DNA of 15,639 nt from Actinomycetes bacterium. Its GTDB lineage: Bacteria > Actinomycetota > Actinomycetes > Actinomycetales > Demequinaceae. A model generated the notes under the pieces. That model did no database searches and had not been told where the DNA came from. It worked only from the letters and a program-made list of their open reading frames with translations. Location: contig JAEZXC010000055.1 in the NCBI GenBank assembly GCA_023442845.1, positions 1 through 15,639 on the forward strand, written 5' to 3'. Positions within the stretch are counted from its first letter, which is position 1. The number at the start of each line of letters is the position of its first letter. Below, one piece after another: positions 1 to 6,807 of this stretch. A program made the translations under genes and the position numbers.

Positions 1-419
1 CGGTGACCCAAGCGTCGGCCGTTTGGGAATTGCGAACGGCTCGACCTGACCTCAACTGGTGGTCGCTCTTTGTCAGGGGCATGCGCATTGGCCGCGACCA
101 CATTGCGTCCACGGTCTACACGATCGCCTTCGCGTACGTCGGTGCAGCCTTGCCAACGCTCATGTTCATTTCGCTCTACGGGCACGGCCTCGGTGTCACG
201 CTCACGTCATCGGATATCGCCGAAGAAGTGGTGCGCACGCTTGTTGGCTCAATTGGCCTTGTGCTCGCGGTGCCCCTCACCACCCTTATTGGGGCGCTTG
301 TTGTCGCGGGAGATTCAGTCAAGGCGCCCGCTCGCGCAACCGCTCACGTTGCTGCCGAGGTCGCTGCGCAGGTCGCCAAACAGATTGACGAGGAGTCATC
401 GGCGACAATGGACGAATGA
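1..419 (+). CDS. YibE/F family membrane protein, C-terminal part (5' truncated by window edge)
   Basis: Only the last ~139 residues are in the window; the reading frame is open from base 3 with no upstream stop, so the gene starts outside. The visible part has two hydrophobic spans: the GRDHIASTVYTIAFAYVGAALP segment running into LMFISLYG, and a second around VRTLVGSIGLVLAVPLTTLIGALVV. The GRDHI...AYVGA..P and E.VRTLVGSIGLVLAVPLTT patterns are those I associate with the YibE/F integral membrane family, whose biochemical role is not well defined. The C-terminus is an Ala-rich cytosolic tail. The stop codon overlaps the dusB start as ATGA at 416-419, so the two genes are likely co-transcribed and translationally coupled. 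Family call is from remembered motifs. Confidence 0.85.
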   Translation, partial: VTQASAVWELRTARPDLNWWSLFVRGMRIGRDHIASTVYTIAFAYVGAALPTLMFISLYGHGLGVTLTSSDIAEEVVRTLVGSIGLVLAVPLTTLIGALVVAGDSVKAPARATAHVAAEVAAQVAKQIDEESSATMDE

Positions 420-1591
420 ACGTCCCCATCGCCTCGCCACGCCGTCTGTTGCCGCCGTTGCAGATTGGCACGTTGCGCGTCGAGACGCCGGTGGTGCTCG
501 CACCGATGGCGGGCGTAACAAATGCGGCGTTCCGGCGCCTGTGCCGTGAGCACGGTGGCGGATTGTACGTGGCGGAAATGGTGACATCACGAGCGCTTGT
601 CGAGCGCACGCCCGAGAGCCTGCGCATCATCGCTCACGACCCCGATGAGCTGCCGCGATCCGTTCAGGTGTACGGCGTCGACCCTGCAACGATCGGTGCG
701 GCCGTGCGCATGATCGCAGCAGAAGACCGCGCCGATCACATCGACATGAACTTTGGCTGTCCCGTGCCGAAGGTGACGCGCAAGGGCGGCGGGGCTGTGC
801 TGCCGTGGAAGCGAGACCTATTCCGTGACATCGTCCGCGCTGCGGTGCGAGCCGCTGAGCCCTTTGGTATCCCCGTGACGGTCAAGATGCGCAAGGGCGT
901 CGATGACGACCACCTCACGTATCTTGACGCAGGTCAGATGGCCGAGCGCGAAGGTGCGGCCGCTGTGGCCCTTCATGCGCGGACCGCCGCCGACTATTAC
1001 TCCGGCCATGCTGACTGGGACGCGATCGCGCGACTCAAGGAGGCCGTTCGCACCGTCCCTGTATTGGGCAATGGCGACATTTGGTCTGCCGAGGACGCAG
1101 TGGCGATGGTCGAGCAGACCGGCTGTGACGGGGTAGTTGTGGGGCGAGGGTGCATGGGGCGGCCGTGGCTGTTTGCGGATCTCCAAGCTGCCTTCGACGG
1201 CAGGCCCGAGCGCGTACGGCCCGGTCTTGGCCACGTTGCGGACACGATCTATCGTCACGGCGAGTTGATGGTTGATCACTTTGATGGCGATGAGGGCCGG
1301 GCGATGCGCGAGATTCGCAAGCACATGGCGTGGTACCTCAAGGGGTATCCCGTCGGTGGCGAGACGCGTCGCAACCTTGGGCTCGTCGAATCGCTTGCCG
1401 AGTTGCGGGCATTACTCGACTCGCTGGATCTTGACTCGCCGTATCCGGGTGACGACGCCGAGGGCCCGCGCGGGCGCCAAGGCACGGCTCGCCAGCCCGC
1501 CTGTCCCGAAGGCTGGCTCGACACGCGCGACATCACGCCAGACCTTGAACGCCGATTGCAGGAGGCGGAACTCTCTGTCTCTGGCGGTTAG
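416..1591 (+). CDS. dusB: tRNA-dihydrouridine synthase DusB
   Basis: FMN-dependent enzyme that reduces uridine to dihydrouridine in the D-loop of tRNA using NADPH. The 391-residue product opens with the Dus signature APMAGVTNAAFRRLC (about residues 29-43), followed by the AEMVTSRAL segment, and has the active-site motif MNFGCPVPKVTRKGGGA with the catalytic acid Cys at residue 115. Further conserved blocks are VTVKMRKG, HARTAADYYSGHADWDAI and GNGDIWSAEDA...GVVVGRGCMGRPWLF, which line the FMN site. It is longer than E. coli DusB (about 320 residues) because of a C-terminal helical and basic extension ending in DLERRLQEAEL; I associate such extensions with actinobacterial homologues. The start is ATG at 416, chosen because it overlaps the upstream stop (ATGA). 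Cytosolic. Assignment is firm to Dus; the DusB subgroup is likely. Confidence 0.93.
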   Translation: MNVPIASPRRLLPPLQIGTLRVETPVVLAPMAGVTNAAFRRLCREHGGGLYVAEMVTSRALVERTPESLRIIAHDPDELPRSVQVYGVDPATIGAAVRMIAAEDRADHIDMNFGCPVPKVTRKGGGAVLPWKRDLFRDIVRAAVRAAEPFGIPVTVKMRKGVDDDHLTYLDAGQMAEREGAAAVALHARTAADYYSGHADWDAIARLKEAVRTVPVLGNGDIWSAEDAVAMVEQTGCDGVVVGRGCMGRPWLFADLQAAFDGRPERVRPGLGHVADTIYRHGELMVDHFDGDEGRAMREIRKHMAWYLKGYPVGGETRRNLGLVESLAELRALLDSLDLDSPYPGDDAEGPRGRQGTARQPACPEGWLDTRDITPDLERRLQEAELSVSGG

Positions 1592-1597
1592 GCCCGC

Positions 1598-1603
1598 TAC
1601 GCT
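1598..1603 (+). promoter_or_regulatory. -10 element for a leaderless transcript of the 1610 gene
   Basis: TACGCT fits the actinobacterial -10 consensus TANNNT and is followed by exactly six bases before the ATG at 1610. This would place the transcription start on the A of the start codon, so no Shine-Dalgarno is needed, and none is visible. No convincing -35 was seen. The assignment is inferential but the same spacing recurs upstream of dgt. Confidence 0.5.
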
Positions 1604-1609
1604 CGGCAT

Positions 1610-2071
1610 ATGGGCGATGAGGGCAGTCCCGACACACACGACGTGTTCGACCATGAACCTGAGGCGCGGCCAACGTATGCCGAAACGGTTGCCTTCTTTG
1701 GGCACCTCGCATACCGCGTGCCGCCGCTACGCGAGACTCTCGCTCGGCATCTCATCGAGACTCATGGCGAGTTGTTGCCGCACCTGTTGATGGACGATGT
1801 CCTCGCGTGGCTCCTTGATGCTGTTGACGCCGCACCGTCCGACCTGATGGAGGCGACCCACATTCTCGATACGGGGTACACGCTCGGCTCCGAAGCACTT
1901 CGCCATCTCATGGTGGTGTCCTTCCTGGAGGCGCTGCCCGGCTTTTGTGGGCAAGCGAACGACCCATCTGGCAGGGGCAAAGCGGTACGACGCACGCTCG
2001 GTCCGGTCCTCACGGACGTGCTGGTCGAACTTGAGCGTTACCGGCGCGCTGGTGCCCAACCACTCGGCTAG
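1610..2071 (+). CDS. Uncharacterised small protein (possible DUF7674-like)
   Basis: A 153-residue, mostly helical, acidic cytosolic protein without signal peptide or membrane span. I do not recognise it firmly. The segment HLIETHGELLPHLLMDDVLAWLLDAV (about residues 44-69) and the later ALRHLMVVSFLEALPGF resemble a family with a conserved GELLPH motif (DUF7674 is my best guess), for which no function is established. Third-position GC and codon use match its neighbours, so it is a real gene rather than a shadow of the long antisense frame. It lies 18 bp after dusB but has its own apparent leaderless promoter, and a hairpin follows the stop. Its position between a tRNA-modification gene and dgt says little about its role. 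Confidence 0.75.
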   Translation: MGDEGSPDTHDVFDHEPEARPTYAETVAFFGHLAYRVPPLRETLARHLIETHGELLPHLLMDDVLAWLLDAVDAAPSDLMEATHILDTGYTLGSEALRHLMVVSFLEALPGFCGQANDPSGRGKAVRRTLGPVLTDVLVELERYRRAGAQPLG

Positions 2072-2087
2072 GGCGTGGCGAACGCCC
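2071..2087 (+). terminator. Possible hairpin terminator after the 1610 gene
   Basis: Perfect 6-bp GC-rich stem GGGCGT / ACGCCC (2071-2076 and 2082-2087) with a five-base loop, starting on the last base of the stop codon. No T-run follows, as is common in actinobacteria. It sits just upstream of the dgt promoter, so it could insulate dgt from read-through. Confidence 0.4.
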
Positions 2088-2116
2088 GAAGGGACCTTTG
2101 CGTCGGGCGCGGCGGC

Positions 2117-2122
2117 TAGCAT
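2117..2122 (+). promoter_or_regulatory. -10 element for a leaderless dgt transcript
   Basis: TAGCAT matches TANNNT and is separated by six bases (CGAAGC) from the GTG at 2129. This is the same geometry as at 1598, supporting a leaderless mRNA and fixing the dgt start at 2129. No Shine-Dalgarno is visible before this GTG. Confidence 0.55.
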
Positions 2123-2128
2123 CGAAGC

Positions 2129-3400
2129 GTGACTGACGTGACGCCTGGATATAGCCTCGCGGATGTCGAGCGCTTTGTCCCCGAGCCGCCCAAGCAGGCG
2201 GCACGCACGCCATTCGAGCGCGACAGGGCCCGCATTGTGCACTCGAGTGCATTGCGACGGCTTGGCGCGAAGACGCAAGTGTTGGGTGCAGGCAGCGGTG
2301 ACTTTGTTCGCACGCGTCTCACGCATTCCCTTGAGGTCGCGCAGGTGGGCCGCGGGATCGGGAAGGCGCTGGGATGTGATCCCGACGTCGTTGACGCCGC
2401 GTGCCTTGCGCATGACCTCGGCCACCCGCCATTTGGGCACAACGGCGAACGCGCTCTCGATGAGGCCGCTCGTGATATCGGCGGCTTTGAGGGAAACGCT
2501 CAAACGCTACGCCTCCTCACCCGGCTTGAGCCCAAGTCTGTTGACCCTGCCACTGGAGCCAGCGTCGGCCTCAACCTCACCCGCGCGGTGCTTGACGCAA
2601 GCGTGAAGTATCCGTGGCGCGAAAGCGAGGCGCCCACACGAGCCGACGGCCAGCCCACGCGCAAGTTTGGTGTGTACGAGGACGATCTTGACGTCTTCAC
2701 GTGGCTACGAGAAGGCGCGCCTGCACGCGCTCCCAGCTTCGAGGCACAAGTGATGGACATTGCCGACGACATCGCCTACTCGGTCCACGATGTCGAGGAC
2801 TCGATTGTTCACAACGAGGTGTCGCTTCGAGTACTTCGCGACCCAGCCCAAGCAAACGAAGTCTTTGACCATGTGTACGAGTGGTACGGCCGCGGCGATC
2901 GCGACGAATTGGCCGACGCTTTGGCTCGCTTGCGCGCACAGCCCTGGTGGACCGAGGAGTACGACGGGTCGCACCGGGCGCTCGCGATGCTGAAGGACAT
3001 GACAAGCCAGCTCATTGGACGGATGGCAACGCGAATCGCGCAAGCAACTCACGACGAGTACGGCCCAGGCCCGTTCACCCGCCACAAGGGGGCGTTGGTG
3101 ATTCCGCCTGAGACGGAAGCCGAAATCCTCGTGCTCAAGGGGGTGGCAGTGCACTTCCTCATGGCTCCGCGGGAGCGGAAACCTGCATACCGCGCGCAGC
3201 GACAGCGTTTGATCGAACTCGTCCATGCGCTTGCCGAGCGCGGCCCCGACGCACTCGAGCCACACTTTGCGGCGTCGTGGCGGGACGCATCGGACGACGC
3301 CGCTCGCTTCCGATTGGCCGTCGACCAAGTCGCGTCGCTCACGGACAAATCCGCATACGACTGGCACCACCGCTACGTGGCGAAACCGCGCAAGCGCTAG
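2129..3400 (+). CDS. dgt: Deoxyguanosinetriphosphate triphosphohydrolase-like dNTPase
   Basis: HD-domain phosphohydrolase that cleaves dNTPs to deoxynucleoside and inorganic triphosphate, controlling nucleotide pools. The 423-residue protein shows the metal-binding HD set: H66 in TRLTHSLEVAQ, H95-D96 in CLAHDLGHPPFGHNGERA, and D214 in DIADDIAYSVHD. The GFEGNAQTLRLLTRLE block and the Y-DLDVFTWLREG region are typical of the family, as is the C-terminal RLAVDQVASLTDKSAY..HHRY ending. The length fits the short dNTPase branch common in Gram-positive bacteria (about 420 residues) rather than the 505-residue E. coli Dgt. The GTG start is supported by the leaderless -10 at 2117. Next to dnaG in many actinobacteria, for example mycobacteria; here the two are split by a minus-strand operon. 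It ends 3 bp from the convergent gene. Substrate preference cannot be read from sequence. Confidence 0.93.
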   Translation: MTDVTPGYSLADVERFVPEPPKQAARTPFERDRARIVHSSALRRLGAKTQVLGAGSGDFVRTRLTHSLEVAQVGRGIGKALGCDPDVVDAACLAHDLGHPPFGHNGERALDEAARDIGGFEGNAQTLRLLTRLEPKSVDPATGASVGLNLTRAVLDASVKYPWRESEAPTRADGQPTRKFGVYEDDLDVFTWLREGAPARAPSFEAQVMDIADDIAYSVHDVEDSIVHNEVSLRVLRDPAQANEVFDHVYEWYGRGDRDELADALARLRAQPWWTEEYDGSHRALAMLKDMTSQLIGRMATRIAQATHDEYGPGPFTRHKGALVIPPETEAEILVLKGVAVHFLMAPRERKPAYRAQRQRLIELVHALAERGPDALEPHFAASWRDASDDAARFRLAVDQVASLTDKSAYDWHHRYVAKPRKR

Positions 3401-3403
3401 CGA

Positions 3404-3796
3404 CTATGAGTCCTCGCCCGGTGGGCCTGTGCGACCCGATTTCGTGAGCGCCCACAGCGCGAGAATTGGCAGCACGAGCGGCACCCACCCGTACGCCGAG
3501 CCATAGCCGGTCCAAACAGTCTCATCGGGCCACCACGACGATTCGACGTACCCGAGCGTGCCCACGATGATGACGCCAGCCAACTCAACGCTCGTGCCAA
3601 TAAACGCGAGGCGCTCCTTGCCCTTCCACAAGGCAATAGCGATCACGAGGTACAGAACTGCCGACACCGCCGACACCGAGTAGGCGAGGGGAGCGTCGGC
3701 GAATTTTGTGGCGATTTGATACGTCGAGCGACCAATTGCGGCGAGCGCCAGCACGGCGTACGCCAGAATCAGCGAGATGCGCGCAAGCACGTTCAC
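3404..3796 (-). CDS. Small four-span membrane protein of unknown function
   Basis: A 130-residue hydrophobic protein with predicted membrane spans near residues 5-23, 39-57, 66-84 and 102-118, short loops, and a WWPDE...GYGSAYGWVPLVLP motif before the last span. I do not recognise a named family beyond actinobacterial conserved membrane protein. I place the start at GTG 3796 rather than at the longer frame start (ATG 3829), because this GTG overlaps the upstream stop as GTGA and the first span then begins immediately (VNVLARISLILAYAV). The extra residues of the longer form are Arg- and Cys-rich with no family character. It is the last gene of a minus-strand operon and converges on dgt with a 3-bp gap; no separate terminator is visible. 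Confidence 0.75.
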   Translation of the reverse strand: MNVLARISLILAYAVLALAAIGRSTYQIATKFADAPLAYSVSAVSAVLYLVIAIALWKGKERLAFIGTSVELAGVIIVGTLGYVESSWWPDETVWTGYGSAYGWVPLVLPILALWALTKSGRTGPPGEDS

Positions 3797-4209
3797 GCAG
3801 CGGCCTCGATAATCTCGGCAACGCGCCATGCGACCACTGCGGCAGCGACCGCGACGATCATCGCGGCGACGCCGTCAACACGTGCCATCTGATCCGGTTG
3901 GAGCACAGGCCGGTTGGGGTCGTCGGCCGCGGCCTCAGGGTCGCCGAGTCGCGAAATACCAAGCAGTGGCAAGAGAGCAAGAGCGGCGAGGATGTATCCC
4001 ACCGTCATGACGACGGGGATGGTGCCCGTCATAAGGGCGCCGATAATGACGAGCACTTCAATAGCGGTCACGGCCCAAAAGCCCGACACCACCCATGTGA
4101 GTGGCTTGTGCAGGCGGATCACGACGAGGCTGGACAGCCCGGCGATGAAGAGCACACCGCTCGCGATGAGCACCCCGGGGTAAATCACGTCGAGAAACGC
4201 AGTGGTCAT
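3793..4209 (-). CDS. Small four-span membrane protein of unknown function
   Basis: A 138-residue integral membrane protein with spans around residues 8-32, 37-60, 63-84 and 111-134 and a polar loop (SRLGDPEAAADDPNRPVLQPDQMARV) before the last span. No catalytic motif or transporter signature is seen. The start is ATG 4209 (MTTAFLDVIYPG), which places the hydrophobic segment at the N-terminus; a longer open frame reaches upstream through the DUF6941-like gene in another frame but is only a shadow. A weak GGAAG lies about ten bases before the ATG. It begins 19 bp after the DUF6941-like gene and overlaps the next gene by GTGA, so the three genes form one operon. Confidence 0.75.
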   Translation of the reverse strand: MTTAFLDVIYPGVLIASGVLFIAGLSSLVVIRLHKPLTWVVSGFWAVTAIEVLVIIGALMTGTIPVVMTVGYILAALALLPLLGISRLGDPEAAADDPNRPVLQPDQMARVDGVAAMIVAVAAAVVAWRVAEIIEAAA

Positions 4210-4228
4210 GGGTGACGTGCTTCCAGTC

Positions 4229-4675
4229 TTACTGGGCGAGTTGAACGCGCATCGGCAGGCGCGTTGCCTCTTCGCCGTCGATTGAGATGATCCATGAGAA
4301 CTTCGTCGCGTCGAGAAAACGCATGCCGTCCACGGCAAAGGCGAAACATGCGATCTGTTCCTCGCCGTCCACGAGCGCTGGCGGGCGGCCCAGCGTGAAG
4401 TCGCCACCAAGGGCGGGGATGGGTTCCGGATTGCCGTCGTCTCCCATGCGCACGCCAACGGGATAGGGCTTGCCGTCTTCCGTTTCGAGGCGAAGTTCGA
4501 AGCGGTGCGGCGTGTTCGTGTCGGTGAACGGCACGTGCACCACGGCAGCGACGGTGAGGCGTCGGTGCATTGCGGGGAAGCCGCGGACAAAGATGGTGTT
4601 CCACCCCGCCCCCAGCGCGTAGATCTTGTTATTAACAACCTCGGCTGAATCGGCGAGGAAGGCGTCGACCCTCAC
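4229..4675 (-). CDS. DUF6941-like conserved protein
   Basis: A 148-residue soluble protein rich in beta-strand-type alternation, without a signal peptide. The N-terminus MRVDAFLADSAEVVNNKIYALGAGWNTI fits the pattern I recall for DUF6941 (acidic start, ADxAxV.NGK.Y.LGGGW), a family of unknown function. The middle (TVAAVVHVPFTDTNTPHRFELRLETEDGKP) and the end (FAFAVDGMRFLDATKFSWIISIDGEEATRLPMRVQ) also look like this beta-rich family. The start is GTG 4675, with AAGGGA eight bases upstream. First gene of a minus-strand operon with two small membrane proteins, divergent from dnaG across about 66 bp. Function not inferable. Confidence 0.8.
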   Translation of the reverse strand: MRVDAFLADSAEVVNNKIYALGAGWNTIFVRGFPAMHRRLTVAAVVHVPFTDTNTPHRFELRLETEDGKPYPVGVRMGDDGNPEPIPALGGDFTLGRPPALVDGEEQIACFAFAVDGMRFLDATKFSWIISIDGEEATRLPMRVQLAQ

Positions 4676-4703
4676 AACTCACGTCCCTTCTGTTCTGCCC
4701 AAC

Positions 4704-4709
4704 AGCCTA
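4704..4709 (-). promoter_or_regulatory. -10 element for the 4675-3404 minus-strand operon
   Basis: On the minus strand TAGGCT (plus-strand agccta) matches TANNNT. A start about seven bases downstream gives a 5' leader near 22 nt that contains the AAGGGA ribosome binding site (4689-4684) before GTG 4675. It lies back to back with the dnaG -10 at 4729. Confidence 0.4.
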
Positions 4710-4728
4710 CAGACCCGGAGCCGCCGCC

Positions 4729-4734
4729 TAGAGT
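4729..4734 (+). promoter_or_regulatory. -10 element for a leaderless dnaG transcript
   Basis: TAGAGT matches TANNNT, with seven bases before GTG 4742. An alternative in-frame GTG at 4733 overlaps this -10 box and could not be translated from this promoter, which argues for 4742 as the true start. No Shine-Dalgarno is visible. Confidence 0.5.
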
Positions 4735-4741
4735 GTGTGCT

Positions 4742-6616
4742 GTGGCAGGCACGATCAACAGGGATGACATCGCGGCTGTTCGCGAGCGCGCCCCGATCGA
4801 ACAGATCGTGGGCGAACACCTTGCGCTGAAACCTGCCGGCGTCGGCACGTTGAAGGGCCTCTGTCCCTTCCACGACGAACGCACGCCGTCCTTCAACGTC
4901 CGCCCTTCCGTTGGCCGATATCACTGCTTTGGTTGCGGTGAGGGCGGGGACGTCATCGAGTTCGTCATGAAGCTTGATGGCATGAGTTTTGTCGAGGCGG
5001 TTGAGTATCTCGCTCCCCGCGCTGGCGTGACGTTGCGATACGAGTCGGGCGGCCAGCGGCGGGAGACGGGAGGCACGTCTCGTTCGCGTCTTCTTGAGGC
5101 CCACCGCATTGCGGCCGAGTTCTATTCGGAGCGGCTTGGCTCGCCGGAGGCACAGATTGGTCGCGACTTCCTCACCGAACGCGGCTTTGACCGCAGCGCC
5201 GCGCAGCAGTTTGGTGTGGGCTTTGCACCTGCTGGCTGGTCGACACTGCTTGACCACCTGCGCGGCCGAAACTTCACCGAGGAAGAACTGCGCGCCACCG
5301 GCATGTTCTCGGAAGGCAACCGCGGCCTCTACGACCGCTTCCGTGGCCGACTTGTGTGGCCCATCCGTGATGTGACGGGGGAGGTCATTGGCTTTGGTGC
5401 GCGGCGCCTCCTTGAGGACGATCAAGGCCCCAAGTACCTCAACACTCCCGAGACCCAGCTCTACAAGAAAGCGACGGTGCTGTACGGGATCGATCAGGCG
5501 AAGCATGCCATCCGCAATGAGCGCACCACCGTGGTCGTTGAGGGCTACACCGACGTGATGGCGTGTCACCTAGCAGGCGTGACGAACGCGGTGGCGACGT
5601 GTGGCACCGCGTTCGGCGAGGAGCATGTGAAGGTGGTGCGCCGTCTCATGGGAGACACGGGTTCCGCTCAACTCAAGGTTGGCGCTGGCGGTGCGAGCGT
5701 CATCTTCACATTCGACGGCGATGAGGCGGGCCAGAACGCCGCGCTGAAGTCGTTCTCCCTTGATCACCAATTTCTCGCGCAGACGTTTGTCGCCGTGGAC
5801 CCGGACGGCATGGACCCGTGCGATATCCGTCAGCACAGGTCCGACGCTGCGGTACGCGCGTTGCTCGACGCTCGGGTGCCGCTCTTTGAATTCGTCATCC
5901 GGACGCAGCTCGCATCGCATGACCTCGACACACCTGAGGGCCGTGTTGCAGCGCTCAGGGCCGCAGCGCCTGTTGTGGCGCGCATCCGCGACCGGGCGCT
6001 ACGACCGGAATATGGCCGTCAGCTCGCTGGCTGGCTCGGGATGGACGTGGAAGCAGTGCTTGCCGAGGTGACCCGAGCGGGAAGTAGTGCTCCCCGCACG
6101 GGCTCAACTGCGTCGGACGGGACGTCGCGGGCGCAAAGCCGCATCGATCACCGCGACCCAATGGTGCGGGTCGAGGCGCTCTCCCTTGGCGTGCTCTTCC
6201 AGGCGGCCGACGCGGTGCGCAACGACCCGGAGGCTCTCGCCATCACGGATGAACTCGTGGCGGAGGCGTACGTGACGCCCGCATACCGGACGATCTACTC
6301 CGCCATCAGTGCGGCGGGGGGCGTGCGTGAAGCGGGCGCGGACTGGATTAGGCGCGTGCTTGACCAAGCACCAGAGGAACTCAGTTCGACGATCAACGGC
6401 CTCGCCGTCACGCCGCTTCCGCATGACAAGACGGAGACGCTTGGCCTGTACGCGCGGTCAATCCTTGGCAAGGTGCTTGACGCGCATCTGACGCGCCGTG
6501 TGGGGGAGTTGCGTGGCTCGATGCAGCGCGCAGGGGAAGGTACAGAGGATTACTGGCGAATCTTTGGCGACATCACCGCGCTCGAAACGCGCAGGCGCTC
6601 GCTACGCGCCGACTAG
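4742..6616 (+). CDS. dnaG: DNA primase DnaG
   Basis: Synthesises the RNA primers for chromosomal replication, working with the DnaB helicase at the fork. The 624-residue product has the N-terminal CHC2 zinc-binding domain (C41, H44, C62, C65 in CPFHDERTPSF...YHCFGCGEGG), the RNA polymerase core with the segment GLYDRFRGRLVWPIRD...VIGFGARRL, and a TOPRIM domain with the catalytic Glu in VVVEGYTDVMA (near residue 267) and the Asp cluster in FTFDGDEAGQ (near residue 325). The C-terminal ~150 residues are a helical helicase-binding region. GTG 4742 is preferred as the start because the product then begins VAGTINRDDIAAVRERAPIEQIVGEHL, a normal DnaG N-terminus, and because of the -10 at 4729. Followed by convergent tRNA-Asn after 12 bp. 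Length is ordinary for actinobacteria. Confidence 0.97.
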   Translation: MAGTINRDDIAAVRERAPIEQIVGEHLALKPAGVGTLKGLCPFHDERTPSFNVRPSVGRYHCFGCGEGGDVIEFVMKLDGMSFVEAVEYLAPRAGVTLRYESGGQRRETGGTSRSRLLEAHRIAAEFYSERLGSPEAQIGRDFLTERGFDRSAAQQFGVGFAPAGWSTLLDHLRGRNFTEEELRATGMFSEGNRGLYDRFRGRLVWPIRDVTGEVIGFGARRLLEDDQGPKYLNTPETQLYKKATVLYGIDQAKHAIRNERTTVVVEGYTDVMACHLAGVTNAVATCGTAFGEEHVKVVRRLMGDTGSAQLKVGAGGASVIFTFDGDEAGQNAALKSFSLDHQFLAQTFVAVDPDGMDPCDIRQHRSDAAVRALLDARVPLFEFVIRTQLASHDLDTPEGRVAALRAAAPVVARIRDRALRPEYGRQLAGWLGMDVEAVLAEVTRAGSSAPRTGSTASDGTSRAQSRIDHRDPMVRVEALSLGVLFQAADAVRNDPEALAITDELVAEAYVTPAYRTIYSAISAAGGVREAGADWIRRVLDQAPEELSSTINGLAVTPLPHDKTETLGLYARSILGKVLDAHLTRRVGELRGSMQRAGEGTEDYWRIFGDITALETRRRSLRAD

Positions 6617-6628
6617 GGCCTTACACAA

Positions 6629-6704
6629 TGGCTCCCCCGACTGGACTCGAACCAGTAACCCTTCGATTAACAGTCGAATGCTCTGCCAATTGAGCTACGG
6701 GGGA
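6629..6704 (-). tRNA. tRNA-Asn (anticodon GTT), CCA encoded
   Basis: Read on the minus strand, the 76-nt cloverleaf starts TCCCCCGTAGCTCAATTGG, has the anticodon loop CTGTTAA (anticodon GTT), a five-base variable region, the T-arm TTCGAGTCC and a 3' acceptor strand CGGGGGA followed by G and an encoded CCA at 6631-6629. The seven acceptor pairs match perfectly. It is convergent with dnaG and divergent from the ammonium transporter gene. Confidence 0.97.
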
Positions 6705-6737
6705 TCAGCGGGATGGGTATCCTCGCGGACCGAAGAA

Positions 6738-6743
6738 ACTGTA
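6738..6743 (-). promoter_or_regulatory. Candidate -10 for tRNA-Asn
   Basis: On the minus strand TACAGT is preceded by ATGACA (5 of 6 matches to the TTGACA -35) at a short 15-bp spacing. It would start transcription about 25 nt before the mature tRNA 5' end. The spacing is not ideal, so this is tentative. Confidence 0.35.
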
Positions 6744-6772
6744 CACGATCGCGCGCAGTGTCATGACCACGG

Positions 6773-6778
6773 TAGCGT
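6773..6778 (+). promoter_or_regulatory. Candidate -10 for the ammonium transporter gene
   Basis: TAGCGT fits TANNNT. A start near 6785 leaves a leader of about 23 nt carrying the GAAGGGGG ribosome binding site (6796-6803) before ATG 6808. No NtcA/GlnR-type operator was recognised by eye. Confidence 0.4.
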
Positions 6779-6807
6779 GACGCACAGACGTGGGCGAAGG
6801 GGGTTTC

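Noticed and set aside
4733..4741. dnaG starting at GTG 4733
   Set aside because: This codon overlaps the likely -10 box TAGAGT; GTG 4742 gives a normal DnaG N-terminus.
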